Source: Nocardioides luteus (lineage in GTDB: Bacteria; Actinomycetota; Actinomycetes; Propionibacteriales; Nocardioidaceae). From it: a stretch of DNA of 64,000 bases. Positions within the stretch are counted from its first letter, which is position 1. The number at the start of each line of letters is the position of its first letter. The notes beneath the pieces are model-generated. The model saw nothing but the letters and a program-made list of their open reading frames with translations, had not been told where the DNA came from and made no database searches. Location: the NCBI RefSeq assembly GCF_014648595.1, contig NZ_BMRK01000002.1, positions 124,001 to 188,000 on the forward strand, written 5' to 3'. The translations under genes and the position numbers were made by a program. This document shows positions 1 through 8,154 of this stretch, in pieces.

Positions 1-1144
1 GCCCCGGGCCGAGGATCGTGGTGACGTCCTCGTGGAGCAGGCCGGCCTCGAGCAGGGTGCGGACCAGGAAGCTCACGCCACCGGCGGCGTGGAAGTGGTT
101 CACGTCGGCGGAGCCGTTGGGGTACATCCGGGTGAGCAGCGGCACCACCGGCGACAGGTCGGAGATGTCGGCCCAGGTGAGCTGGATCCCAGCGGCACGG
201 GCGATGGCGACCAGGTGGAGCGTGTGGTTGGTCGAGCCGCCCGAGGCCAGCAGTGCGACGCAGGCGTTGATGATCGACTTCTCGTCGATCATCTCGCCGA
301 CGCCGGGCCCGCCGGTCAGGGCGAGCTCGGTGGCGCGGGCGGCGGCCTCGCGGGTGAGCGCTGCCCGCAGCAGGGTGTCCGGCGACGCGAAGGACGAGCC
401 CGGCAGGTGCAGGCCGAGCACCTCCATCAGCAGCTGGTTGGAGTTGGCGGTGCCGTAGAAGGTGCAGGTGCCGCGCGAGTGGTAGCTGGCGGCCTCGGCC
501 TCGAGCAGCTCCTCGCGAGTGGCCTCGCCCGCTGCGTACCGCTGCCGGACGCGAGCCTTCTCCTTGTTCGGGAGGCCGGAGGACATCGGGCCGGCCGGCA
601 CGAAGACGGTGGGCAGGTGGCCGAACGAGAGGGCGCCGATCAGCAGGCCGGGGACGATCTTGTCGCACACGCCGAGCATCAGCGCGGCGTCGAACATGTC
701 GTGGGAGAGGGCGATCCCGGCCGACATCGCGATCACGTCGCGGGAGAAGAGCGAGACCTGCATGCCGTCGCGGCCCTGGGTGATGCCGTCGCACATCGCG
801 GGTACGCCGCCGGCGACCTGCGCCAGCCCGCCGGCCCGCATCACCGCGGCCTTGAGGAGCGGCGGGTAGGTCTCGTAGGGCGCGTGCGCCGAGAGCATGT
901 CGTTGTAGGAGGTCACGATCGCGACGTTGGGCTTCGCCGCGGGGCTGATCACCTTGAGCTCGGCCTTGGTCGGCGCGGTGGAGGCCGCGAAGCCGTGCGC
1001 CAGGTTGCTGCAGGCGAGCCGGCCGCGGGCCGGCCCCGTCTGGCGGGCGGCCGCGATGCGAGCCAGGTAGTCGGCCCGCGTGGCGGCGGAACGCTCGACG
1101 AGTCGAGCGGTGACGTCGGCGACGGTGGGCGAAATGGCGGTCAC
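1..1144 (-). CDS. edd: Phosphogluconate dehydratase Edd, 3' end outside the window
   Basis: Entner-Doudoroff enzyme that dehydrates 6-phosphogluconate to KDPG in the cytosol with an Fe-S cluster. The 381 visible residues follow the IlvD/Edd family: an N-terminal SNLAHGFA stretch, [27 protein letters not shown] with a cluster cysteine, [11 protein letters not shown] and, near the cut edge, [17 protein letters not shown]. The [11 protein letters not shown] segment favours Edd over the paralogue IlvD. The start is GTG at 1144, preceded by GGAGG six bases upstream. About 220-250 C-terminal residues are missing. The gene is divergent from a ROK regulator with an operator-like array between them, so sugar-acid control is likely. 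Confidence 0.9.
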   Translation of the reverse strand, partial: MTAISPTVADVTARLVERSAATRADYLARIAAARQTGPARGRLACSNLAHGFAASTAPTKAELKVISPAAKPNVAIVTSYNDMLSAHAPYETYPPLLKAAVMRAGGLAQVAGGVPAMCDGITQGRDGMQVSLFSRDVIAMSAGIALSHDMFDAALMLGVCDKIVPGLLIGALSFGHLPTVFVPAGPMSSGLPNKEKARVRQRYAAGEATREELLEAEAASYHSRGTCTFYGTANSNQLLMEVLGLHLPGSSFASPDTLLRAALTREAAARATELALTGGPGVGEMIDEKSIINACVALLASGGSTNHTLHLVAIARAAGIQLTWADISDLSPVVPLLTRMYPNGSADVNHFHAAGGVSFLVRTLLEAGLLHEDVTTILGPG

Positions 1145-1151
1145 GGGTCCT

Positions 1152-1220
1152 CCAAAGGCTGTGTGCTTTGGCACACAATTGCATGATCTTTGGATCGATA
1201 CAAGTAATTCTTTGGTACAC
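1152..1220. promoter_or_regulatory. Phased CTTTGG operator array between edd and ROK gene
   Basis: CTTTGG occurs at 1166, 1188 and 1210, exactly 22 bp apart, and its complement CCAAAG at 1152. The first copy lies in a perfect inverted repeat GTGTGC-TTTG-GCACAC (1161-1176). CTTTGGCACAC (1166) recurs as CTTTGGTACAC (1210). The 22-bp spacing puts all three copies on one face of the helix. The adjacent ROK protein is the natural candidate to bind here; that is an inference. Confidence 0.65.
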
Positions 1221-1250
1221 GAAAGGCATAAGTGGCGTACGCTGCACCTC

Positions 1251-2408
1251 ATGCCCGAGATGACAACCGCCGCCGACGTACTCGCCCTGGTGCGCTCCGG
1301 ACGTGCTCTGACCCGCAGCGAGCTGCAGAAGACGACCGGTCTGTCGCGTACCGCTGTGGTCTCCCGCGTCTCGGCCCTCGTCGAGGCCGGCCTGATCCTC
1401 ACGGGCGACGAGCTCGCCTCCACTGGTGGGCGCCCGCCGGGCTCGCTGACCTTCAACGCCGACGCCGGGGTCGTCCTGGCGGTTGCGATCGGCCGCTCCC
1501 GCAGCCAGCTCGCCGTCTTCGACCTCGACGGCCGTGAGCTCGCCGGTGACACCCGCGACCACGAGGTCGGCATCGCCGCCGACGACCTGATGCCCGATGT
1601 GGCCGACCGCCTCGAGCGGCTCCTCGACGGGATCGAGCCACCGGTGCTCGGTGTCGGGATGAGCCTGCCGGGCGTCGTCGACCCGATCCGGCTGGTCTCG
1701 GTCGACTCCCCGGTGATGCGGGGCTGGGACGGCGTCGCCCTCGCGCCGTACTTCGAGCGACTCACCGACGGCCCCCTGGTGCTCGTCAACGACACCGACG
1801 CGCTGGCCACGGCTGAGCTCTTCGGCAACGGGATCCACCCGCGCGACGCGCTCGTCGTGAAGGCCTCGACCGGGCTCGGACTCGCCGTCATCGCCGACGG
1901 CAAGGTGCTGCGCGGGCACGCCGGTGCGGTCGGCGAGATCGGCCACACCCGGGTCGAGTCCGCCGGGGAGCGTCCGTGCCGCTGCGGGGCGACCGGCTGT
2001 CTGGAGACGGTCGCCGCCGGGTGGGCGCTCACCCAGGGCCTGGTCGACTCCGGTGTCTCCGCCGGCCACATCCGCGACCTCGTCGCCGCCGCGCTCGCCG
2101 GTGACGCCATCGCGCGCGGCCTGCTGCGCGAGGCCGGCCGACAGCTCGGCGAGGTGCTGGCCATCGCGATCAACCTGCTCAACCCCGAGGTCGTCGTGAT
2201 CGGCGGGGACATGGCCGCCGCCTTCGACCTCTTCACCGCCGGCGTACGCGAGACCGTCTACTCGCGCTCGACCGCTCTCGCGACCCGCGACCTCACCTTC
2301 GTACCCTCCACCCACGCCGACTCCACCGGCATGGTCGGCTGCGCCGCTGTCGTCATCAATCACCTGCTCTCCCCCGAGAGCCTCGACGCCCACCTCGCCG
2401 CGAAGTAG
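1251..2408 (+). CDS. ROK-family transcriptional regulator
   Basis: A 385-residue sugar-responsive regulator. Residues about 5-65 form a winged helix-turn-helix ([20 protein letters not shown]), followed by GGRPPG and an actin-like ROK domain. The ROK zinc motif is intact ([12 protein letters not shown]), as is the nucleotide-type loop near [10 protein letters not shown] and the VVVIGGD segment. The ATG at 1251 follows TACGCT by 7 nt, so a leaderless message is likely. It is divergent from edd across a 106-bp gap with phased repeats; a role as repressor of Entner-Doudoroff genes responding to gluconate or a phosphorylated acid is inferred. The ligand cannot be read from sequence. Confidence 0.88.
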   Translation: MPEMTTAADVLALVRSGRALTRSELQKTTGLSRTAVVSRVSALVEAGLILTGDELASTGGRPPGSLTFNADAGVVLAVAIGRSRSQLAVFDLDGRELAGDTRDHEVGIAADDLMPDVADRLERLLDGIEPPVLGVGMSLPGVVDPIRLVSVDSPVMRGWDGVALAPYFERLTDGPLVLVNDTDALATAELFGNGIHPRDALVVKASTGLGLAVIADGKVLRGHAGAVGEIGHTRVESAGERPCRCGATGCLETVAAGWALTQGLVDSGVSAGHIRDLVAAALAGDAIARGLLREAGRQLGEVLAIAINLLNPEVVVIGGDMAAAFDLFTAGVRETVYSRSTALATRDLTFVPSTHADSTGMVGCAAVVINHLLSPESLDAHLAAK

Positions 2409-2418
2409 CTGCCAGCCC

Positions 2419-2505
2419 GGGGCAGATGCGCCGACTCGGCGCTCTCACGTGGGGCAGATGCGCCGACTCGGCGTGTTTTTCTGGGGCAGATGCGCCGGGT
2501 CAGCG
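2419..2505. repeat. Three tandem copies of a 23-bp hairpin repeat, 32-bp period
   Basis: Copies start at 2419, 2451 and 2483. The first two are identical (GGGGCAGATGCG followed by CCGACTCGGCG) and the third has three changes. Each good copy contains CGCCGA-C-TCGGCG, a 6-bp stem with one loop base. The last copy ends 2 bp before the putative -10 element of the LtrA gene. They could be operators or an expanding intergenic repeat. Confidence 0.75.
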
Positions 2506-2507
2506 CT

Positions 2508-2513
2508 TATCCT
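2508..2513 (+). promoter_or_regulatory. -10 element TATCCT for a leaderless LtrA transcript
   Basis: TATCCT ends 7 nt before the GTG at 2521, the usual spacing when the start codon is the first transcribed base. There is no Shine-Dalgarno sequence, which is why GTG 2521 was preferred over ATG 2548. Confidence 0.5.
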
Positions 2514-2520
2514 CACCAGA

Positions 2521-3753
2521 GTGACCGCAACCAGCCGCTTGCGACCGATGACCGGACGCGACCCGCACGAGGAGCACCGGGCCGCGACACCCCTCGAGCT
2601 GCTCTTCGACCTCACCTTCGTGGTGGCGTTCGGGGTCAGCGGTGACGAGCTCGCTCACCAGCTCGCCGAAGGACACGTCGCGGCGGGGATCGTCGCGTTC
2701 TGCTTCGCGTCGTTCGCGATCTGCTGGGCGTGGATCAACTACTCCTGGATGGCCTCGGCGTATGACACCGACGACTGGGCATTCCGCCTGCTCACGATGG
2801 TGCAGATGGTCGGCGTGATCATCCTGGCGCTCGGCCTTCCGGAGCTGTTCGAGAGCATCCACGAGGGCGAGCGGCTGCACAACGAGGTCGTGATCGCCGG
2901 GTACATGGTGATGCGGGTCGCGCTCTGCGGCCAGTGGCTGCGCGCCTGGCGTCAGGACCCGGGCCGCCGCCGTGCGCACCAGGCCTACCTGGTCGCCATC
3001 CTCACCGCACAGGTGCTGTGGTGCATCATCGCGATCCTGCCGCTCGACGTGCCGACGGCGTTCGTCGCGATGCTGGTTCCGATGGTCATCGAGCTGGCCG
3101 GGCCGTACCTCGCCGAGCGCCGCTTCGGAGGCACTCCCTGGCACGCCCACCACATCGCCGAGCGCTACGGGCTGCTGACGATCATCACGCTCGGCGAGGG
3201 CGTGATCGGCACCGTCGCGGTCGTCTCGGCGATCATCCACGACACCGAGGTCGGCTGGAGCCTCGACGCGATCCTCCTGCTCACCGCCGGCGTCGGCCTG
3301 ACCTTCGGCCAGTGGTGGACCTACTTCACGATCCCCTGGGCCGAGGTGCTCCACCGGCGTCGCGACCGCTCGTTCCTGTGGGGGTACGGGCACATCCTGC
3401 TCTTCGCCGCCATCGCCGCCACCGGCTCCGGCCTCCACGTCGCCGCCTACTACCTGGAGCACCACTCCGAGCTCGGCGAGGTCGCCACGGTCGCTTCCGT
3501 GACCATCCCGGTCGCGGCGTACGCACTCCTCCTCTACGTCCTCTACAACTCGTTCATGCACGTGATCGACCCGTTCCACGTGCTCCTGGTCGGCCTCACC
3601 GCGGTCGTGCTCGTCGCGAGCGTCGTGATGGCCGTTGCGGGCGTACCGATGGCGTGGTGCCTCATCGTCGTCGCGCTGGCTCCGGTGGTCACGATCGTCG
3701 GCTACGAGGCCGTCGGGCACCGTCACCTGGTCAGTCACTTCGAGCGGCTCTGA
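2521..3753 (+). CDS. Low temperature requirement protein A (LtrA) family membrane protein
   Basis: A polytopic membrane protein of 410 residues. After a short polar N-terminus the family signature ATPLELLFDLTFVVAF opens the first of about eleven or twelve hydrophobic segments. The conserved HHIAERYGLLTIITLGEGVIG segment and a late W-x-YF-x-IPWAEV stretch are also present. LtrA was named from a Listeria cold-growth locus; the biochemical function of the family is unknown and no substrate can be claimed. It stands alone, preceded by the 32-bp repeat cluster and followed 14 bp later by the convergent end of a SIMPL gene. The GTG start is supported by the -10 spacing. Confidence 0.85.
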   Translation: MTATSRLRPMTGRDPHEEHRAATPLELLFDLTFVVAFGVSGDELAHQLAEGHVAAGIVAFCFASFAICWAWINYSWMASAYDTDDWAFRLLTMVQMVGVIILALGLPELFESIHEGERLHNEVVIAGYMVMRVALCGQWLRAWRQDPGRRRAHQAYLVAILTAQVLWCIIAILPLDVPTAFVAMLVPMVIELAGPYLAERRFGGTPWHAHHIAERYGLLTIITLGEGVIGTVAVVSAIIHDTEVGWSLDAILLLTAGVGLTFGQWWTYFTIPWAEVLHRRRDRSFLWGYGHILLFAAIAATGSGLHVAAYYLEHHSELGEVATVASVTIPVAAYALLLYVLYNSFMHVIDPFHVLLVGLTAVVLVASVVMAVAGVPMAWCLIVVALAPVVTIVGYEAVGHRHLVSHFERL

Positions 3754-3767
3754 GGTCGCCTCGCGGT

Positions 3768-4460
3768 CTACGGACCGACCGTGAACGCTGCTTCCACCTC
3801 GGCGAAGACCGTGATGTCGTCGGGGGTGAAGGCGAGCTCGGGAGCCGAGTAGGTCGCTGAGGCCATCTCCGGACCGGATGAGAATCCCGACTGGAGACGG
3901 ATGTCCCGGCCGACCCCGACATCGTTGATGCAGCGCACCGACAGCGTGCCGAGATCGAGAGCGTCCGCATAGTCCTGCGCCCGCACCCTCGCGTCGCGAA
4001 CGGCGTCTTGGCGCACCTCCCGTTCCACCGCGCGCCGAGACTCCGTGCGCAGCTGCCAAGACAGCCCGTTCACCAGGCATCCGTCCTCGGTCGCACTCCG
4101 TCCGACCCAGACGGCGAGCGCGTCGAAGTCGACGAACTCCGCACGCAACCAGACCGAGGCGCGGTGCACGATCGCCGGCGACTCCTCTTCCTCCCGCCAC
4201 GGTCGATCATCGTCCACCTCGTGGTCGGGCCCCACCGACGTACGCACCTGCTGGACCACGAATCGGTCGACCACCCCGTCCTCCTGCAGACGTTCCAGCT
4301 TCTGCCGCATACGCGCCAGGTCACGTTGGACCCGGTCCATCGCGACCTCCGGGGAAGCCCCGGCAGACCAGATCTCGGCGTGCGCCACCCCGATCTCCGG
4401 CGGCAGCTCGACGCTGCTCGATCCGCGCACCTTGATCAGGATCTCCGTCATCTCAGGCAC
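3768..4460 (-). CDS. SIMPL-domain (DUF541) protein
   Basis: About 230 residues with the SIMPL/DUF541 pattern: an N-terminal beta strand (EILIKVRGSSSVELPPE), alternating helices with RDLARMRQKLERLQEDG and a repeated central fold, and a C-terminal strand ending ITVFAEVEAAFTV. There is no signal peptide or membrane helix, so a cytosolic protein is expected, unlike many periplasmic SIMPL proteins. The molecular role of the family is unknown. GTG 4460 has GGAG eight bases upstream; ATG 4451 (MTEILI) is an in-frame alternative. It lies downstream of, and is co-oriented with, the AbiEi/DUF559-like gene 41 bp away and may share its transcript. Confidence 0.7.
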   Translation of the reverse strand: MPEMTEILIKVRGSSSVELPPEIGVAHAEIWSAGASPEVAMDRVQRDLARMRQKLERLQEDGVVDRFVVQQVRTSVGPDHEVDDDRPWREEEESPAIVHRASVWLRAEFVDFDALAVWVGRSATEDGCLVNGLSWQLRTESRRAVEREVRQDAVRDARVRAQDYADALDLGTLSVRCINDVGVGRDIRLQSGFSSGPEMASATYSAPELAFTPDDITVFAEVEAAFTVGP

Positions 4461-4501
4461 GGTACGCGCTCCGGGCGGCGACCGCGGCCGACTCCCGCGA
4501 A

Positions 4502-5437
4502 TCACCCGGCCACCCGAGCCATCCCACGGATCCGGGCGACGAGACGGACGGGATCATCGAGGTCGTCCCAGGTCAGGCGGAGGAAGCGATAGCCGGTGAG
4601 CTCGCGGATCTCGTCCTCGCGTCGCTTCTCGGTGAACACGGCATCGGGGCCGGTCTGACCGAACCTCCCGGAGTACTTCACCTTGCCGTCGAACTCCACG
4701 ATCAGCCGCCACTCGTGCCAGACCCAGTCGACGACGCCGACCAGGCTGCCGTCCGCGCGCAGCACCTCCCACTGCTGCTCCGGGGCAGGCAGACCGGCCT
4801 GATCGAAGATCCACGAGCCTCTCGACTCAGCCACCGATCCCGACCTCGAACCGGCCATCGCCACCAGCGGCTGCAGCCGACCCATCCGATGTCGGGAGTG
4901 CAGCGCGGCATAGGCCTCCTCCAACTCGGTCCGATCGAAACGTCGCGAGCGCAGGCCGGACTCCAGGAGGCAGAAGGCGGCCTCGCGGTCGAGATGAACC
5001 GCTGCCTCGAGCACGCACCGCTGCGGCTCGAGCACGCGGATGCCGGCGACGACACGCACGTCGGGGTCGGCCTTGCCGCACTCGTGCTGGACGACGTCGC
5101 CGACGATCCGCCCCGAGCGCCGGTCGAGGCGGGTGACATGGATCCGGCTCAGGTCGAGGCGCCAGTCGTCGATGCCGTGACCGATCACCCCGCTGGCATG
5201 GCTGACCGCCACGTCGTCACCGAGCGCCTGCACGGCCGCGCGCGTACGGAGCCAGTGTCGAGCGGGCGCGTCGAGCGACGCCCACTCGTCGGCGAACACA
5301 TAGGCACCTTTGCGCAGGCGGCGCCATTCGCCGTGGCGTACGGCGGTGCGGATGTCGTTGATGGTGCAGCCCGCCTCGAGGGCCTCGGCCCGAGCGAATA
5401 AGCCAGCCCTCTTCGTGACCGCGCGGAGTGATCTCAT
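4502..5437 (-). CDS. AbiEi antitoxin-like N-terminus fused to DUF559 nuclease-like domain
   Basis: A 311-residue protein. Residues 1-60 resemble the winged-helix N-terminal domain of type IV AbiEi antitoxins (AEALEAGCTINDIRTAVRHGEWRRLRKGAYV). The C-terminal 90 residues have a Vsr/DUF559-like PD-(D/E)xK layout: VVDWVWHEWRLIVEFDGKVKY, then EKRREDEIRELTGYRFLRLTWDDL. D, E and K are in the order D...E-F-D-G-K, so a metal-dependent nuclease core may be intact. No AbiEii toxin gene is adjacent, so this is not a recognisable toxin-antitoxin pair. Such solitary genes are frequent in actinobacteria and their role is unproven. The ATG at 5437 has no clear ribosome site. Confidence 0.72.
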   Translation of the reverse strand: MRSLRAVTKRAGLFARAEALEAGCTINDIRTAVRHGEWRRLRKGAYVFADEWASLDAPARHWLRTRAAVQALGDDVAVSHASGVIGHGIDDWRLDLSRIHVTRLDRRSGRIVGDVVQHECGKADPDVRVVAGIRVLEPQRCVLEAAVHLDREAAFCLLESGLRSRRFDRTELEEAYAALHSRHRMGRLQPLVAMAGSRSGSVAESRGSWIFDQAGLPAPEQQWEVLRADGSLVGVVDWVWHEWRLIVEFDGKVKYSGRFGQTGPDAVFTEKRREDEIRELTGYRFLRLTWDDLDDPVRLVARIRGMARVAG

Positions 5438-5573
5438 GCCGCCAGCATCAGCTCACGACGTCACCGACGAAAGCCCGATCCCCCGGCCTGTGGACAACTC
5501 GATCCCGAGCAGCCCCTGTGGACAGCAACCGGCCCGTCGACTTCCCCACCGCCACGAAGAAACCCCACAAAAC

Positions 5574-5611
5574 CGTAGGTTCCCCACGCTCCGGAGTGTG
5601 GGGAACCTACG
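5574..5611 (-). terminator. Terminator hairpin downstream of padR
   Basis: CGTAGGTTCCCCAC (5574-5587) is perfectly complementary to 5598-5611, a 14-bp stem with a 10-nt loop that itself contains CTCCGGAG. On the minus strand it is followed by GGTTTTG. It lies 34 bp beyond the padR stop codon. A second hairpin, GTGGGGA-TCTC-TCCCCAC (5617-5634), sits between it and the gene. Confidence 0.75.
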
Positions 5612-5644
5612 TGAGAGTGGGGATCTCTCCCCACACGTGGGACA

Positions 5645-6475
5645 TCAGGGCTTGGCGTCGGGGCCGGGTTCGCCCTCGTCGATCTCCTCGGTCTCGTCGA
5701 CCTGCTCGGCGGTGACAGTGTGCTCGTCGTCGCCGGCGGCGAGGAGGCCGTAGAGCTTGCGGCGGGTGTCGGCGAGGATGTCGGCGGCGGCCTGACGCTG
5801 GGAGTCGGTGCCGGAGGTGGCGAGCTGCCACACGGCAGGGAGCACCTGGGCGAGCTCGCCGCCGAGGATGCCGAAGCCAGCGAGGTCGCCGACGCCCTGA
5901 CCGCCACGGCCACCTTGTCCAGCGGCGCGAGCGTTGTCGACGGCCTTGTCGAACGGCTTCCACACAGCGGCCAGCTCATCGGCGTGCTCGGCTGCGTAGG
6001 TCTTGCCGGTCTCGCTCAGGCGGATCGCCCGGCGGCCGTGCTCGTCGTCGGACTCCACGAGGCCCTCGTCCTCGAGCTGCTGGATGGTCGGGTAGACCGA
6101 GCCGGGGCTCGGCCGCCACTCACCCGAGCTGCGCTCGGAGATCTGCTGGATCACCTGGTAGCCGTTGATCACCTGGCCCTGCTCGGCCGCTTCGGCGAGC
6201 ACGTAGATGATCGCGGAGCGTACGTCACCACGACGGACCCGAGGACCGGGCCGCTGCGGGGGCTGGTTGTCGAAGCCGAGCAGCGCCGAGATCCACGGCG
6301 GCGGGCCAGCGGGTCCGCGACCGCGACCGTGGTGGCCGCCCTGCCATCCGGGCCCGCCCCAGCCGGGGCCACCCTGCCAACCGTGGGAGCGGCGCGGGCC
6401 GCCCTTGCCGAACTCACGACTCACCTGGTCGATCCACTCGCCCCAGGGGTTGTTTCCGTTGTTGTAGGTCATCAA
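5645..6475 (-). CDS. PadR-family transcriptional regulator with Gly/His/Trp-rich N-terminus
   Basis: 276 residues. The PadR winged helix covers about residues 80-155 (DVRSAIIYVLAEAAEQGQVINGYQVIQQI, SPGSVYPTIQQLEDEGLV). The first 75 residues are unusual: a low-complexity segment rich in Gly, His, Trp, Arg and Pro (HGWQGGPGWGG) that could bind metal or nucleic acid. The C-terminal part carries a helix and an acidic tail. PadR proteins usually repress their own gene or a membrane protein, and a GATATATC palindrome lies 40 bp upstream of the start. The next gene upstream encodes a TM_helix membrane protein. The start is ATG 6475, with a second ATG immediately after. Confidence 0.88.
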   Translation of the reverse strand: MMTYNNGNNPWGEWIDQVSREFGKGGPRRSHGWQGGPGWGGPGWQGGHHGRGRGPAGPPPWISALLGFDNQPPQRPGPRVRRGDVRSAIIYVLAEAAEQGQVINGYQVIQQISERSSGEWRPSPGSVYPTIQQLEDEGLVESDDEHGRRAIRLSETGKTYAAEHADELAAVWKPFDKAVDNARAAGQGGRGGQGVGDLAGFGILGGELAQVLPAVWQLATSGTDSQRQAAADILADTRRKLYGLLAAGDDEHTVTAEQVDETEEIDEGEPGPDAKP

Positions 6476-6513
6476 TATCTCTTTCAGTCAGAAGTCTGGA
6501 TCGCGTGCCTTCG

Positions 6514-6523
6514 CGATATATCG
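6514..6523. promoter_or_regulatory. Palindrome CGATATATCG upstream of padR, possible autoregulatory operator
   Basis: A perfect 10-bp AT-centred palindrome 38 bp upstream of the padR start, conspicuous in this GC-rich DNA. PadR repressors typically bind AT-rich palindromes near their own promoter. Binding is inferred. Confidence 0.45.
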
Positions 6524-6565
6524 TGATCTTACGCAGGTGATTCGGGCGATTCAAGGCAAATGCAC

Positions 6566-6593
6566 GGGAGCCCCCGGATATCCGGGGGCTCCC
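6566..6593 (-). terminator. 28-bp perfect palindrome, probable terminator of the TM_helix gene
   Basis: GGGAGCCCCCGGAT (6566-6579) is directly followed by its exact complement, ending at 6593. It lies 45 bp past the stop codon of the membrane-protein gene and before padR. There is no strong T run on the minus strand. Confidence 0.65.
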
Positions 6594-6637
6594 TGAGTCG
6601 GACCCTGAGGTCCTCGCTGCGAATCAGCCGCTGCGCA

Positions 6638-7951
6638 TCACACGCCGGGCGTCGGCGGCGGAGTCGTCGGCGGGGTGGGCGGGGTCGGCGGGGTCGAAGG
6701 CGTCGACGGAGCCGCAGTCGAAGCCGGCGAGGCAGGCGACGGCGAACCGACCCCCTCGGCCTGCATCCGCTCCAGCTGCCGGGCGGCAGCCTCACGACCG
6801 CCGAGACCGAAGGCGAGCGCCGCGGCAGCGGCACCACCGACGACCACGGCACCGAAGCCGAGGTTGATGATCGAGTCGGCCAGACCCATGAACTTCAGAC
6901 CGATCGCGACGAAGAGCACGATCGTGGCGTACTTCAGGATCTGCGAGGCCGAGCCGGGCACGATCTTCGCGAGGACGCCGGCGATCACGACACCGGCCGC
7001 GATGATCGCGCCACCGAAGATGACCTTGCCACCGAGCTCGAGCACCTCGCTGATGAAGTTGGTGATCTGCGGGAACTCCAGCATCTGCGCGGCCATCACC
7101 GCGAAGAAGAGCACGATGCCGATCTGGACCACCTTGGTGACCACCGGGGTGGCGCTCTTGTCCGCCGGCAGGACGTCCATCGACCGCAGCGCGTTGTCGA
7201 AGCCGAGGCCGTCGACGAGCTGGCCGAGGATGTCCGAGGCGAAGCGAGCGATGACCACACCGATGCCGAGCAGGATCGCCGCGGCGATGATCTTCGGGAT
7301 CGCTGCCAGGATCATGCCGAGCATGGCCTCGGCGGGCTCGGAGATCGACCTGATCCCGAGGATCTGCAGGGCGGCGATGGCCACCACGATCATGATGATC
7401 GAGTAGAGCACCAGGCCGATGACCTTGACGATCTGCGCGGCAGTGCCAGAAGTCGGGGTCGAGGCCGCATGGGTGGCGTCGGTCGACTCCACACCCACGG
7501 TCGAGTCGACCTGGCCGGAGAGCTTGTTGCCGCTGTCGAGCCACTTGTCGAACGGGACCGCTCCGAGCGCGGTCTCGACGAGCTGGCGGACGACCTTGGC
7601 GACGAGCGCACCGACGACGAAGACGAAGATCGCGCCGATGAGGTTGGGCAGGAAGCCCAGCACACCATCGAGCAGACCTTGGATCGGTGTCAGCACGGAG
7701 CTGAGCTGGAACAGGTCGAGCAGTGCAACCAGACCGAAGAGCCATACCAGAAGGGCGGCTACGGACCCCAGGCTCTTGCCGATGGTGTCGCCGTCGTTGC
7801 CGGCCTTCTGGAGAAACGAGATCTTCGAGGTCAGCTTCGCGAACGCCCAAGCGACGATCTTCGCGATGATCCACGTGACGACGAGGATGACGATCGCGGC
7901 GAGAACTTTGCCCCCGAGATTCACCCAGTCGATGTCCTTCACGGCATCCAT
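6638..7951 (-). CDS. TM_helix-repeat, MscS-related membrane protein with proline-rich tail
   Basis: 437 residues. The N-terminal WVNLGGKVLAAIVILVVTWI segment is the first of several 'conserved TM helix' units of MscS-type channels, and related units recur (LPNLIGAIFVFVVGALVAKV, IPKIIAAAILLGIGVVIARF, LGGKVIFGGAIIAAGVVIAG). The MscS beta domain that follows the pore helix in true channels is absent. After an Ala/Gly-rich helix (AAAAALAFGLGGREAAARQLERM) the protein ends in a disordered Ser/Pro/Thr tail. Gating by membrane tension is plausible from the family but cannot be assumed. The start ATG 7951 has a good GGGGGAG ribosome site. The gene is followed by a palindromic terminator and then padR. 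Confidence 0.8.
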   Translation of the reverse strand: MDAVKDIDWVNLGGKVLAAIVILVVTWIIAKIVAWAFAKLTSKISFLQKAGNDGDTIGKSLGSVAALLVWLFGLVALLDLFQLSSVLTPIQGLLDGVLGFLPNLIGAIFVFVVGALVAKVVRQLVETALGAVPFDKWLDSGNKLSGQVDSTVGVESTDATHAASTPTSGTAAQIVKVIGLVLYSIIMIVVAIAALQILGIRSISEPAEAMLGMILAAIPKIIAAAILLGIGVVIARFASDILGQLVDGLGFDNALRSMDVLPADKSATPVVTKVVQIGIVLFFAVMAAQMLEFPQITNFISEVLELGGKVIFGGAIIAAGVVIAGVLAKIVPGSASQILKYATIVLFVAIGLKFMGLADSIINLGFGAVVVGGAAAAALAFGLGGREAAARQLERMQAEGVGSPSPASPASTAAPSTPSTPPTPPTPPTTPPPTPGV

Positions 7952-8154
7952 GTGTCTCCCCCCTCAATAGGGTTTCTGTTCAGAGAGTGTCTGGGGTCGA
8001 CGCGCAGCCCGAGTGATGCGCGCAACAGTCACCTCTGCTGCTTGAGACGTTCGTCCAGATGAGACCAAGACGCAAGTTTGGCGCTCCAGCAGACGCAAAT
8101 CGGCAAATCATTTACAATGCCGCGAACTCTGACTCGAACGCTTCGAAACGAGTC

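Noticed and set aside
32-1186. Long plus-strand frames opposite the edd gene
   Set aside because: They are mirror frames of a GC-rich coding strand; their products are Arg/Gly/Val-rich with no family features, while the minus strand is clearly Edd.
2419-2505. Possible CRISPR-like array (three spaced repeats)
   Set aside because: Only three units, spacers of 9 bp, and no cas genes; better described as short intergenic repeats.
2500-4200. A 566-residue minus-strand frame across LtrA and the SIMPL gene
   Set aside because: It covers two convincing genes, its composition is Asp/Arg/His-rich and repetitive, and it has no start context.
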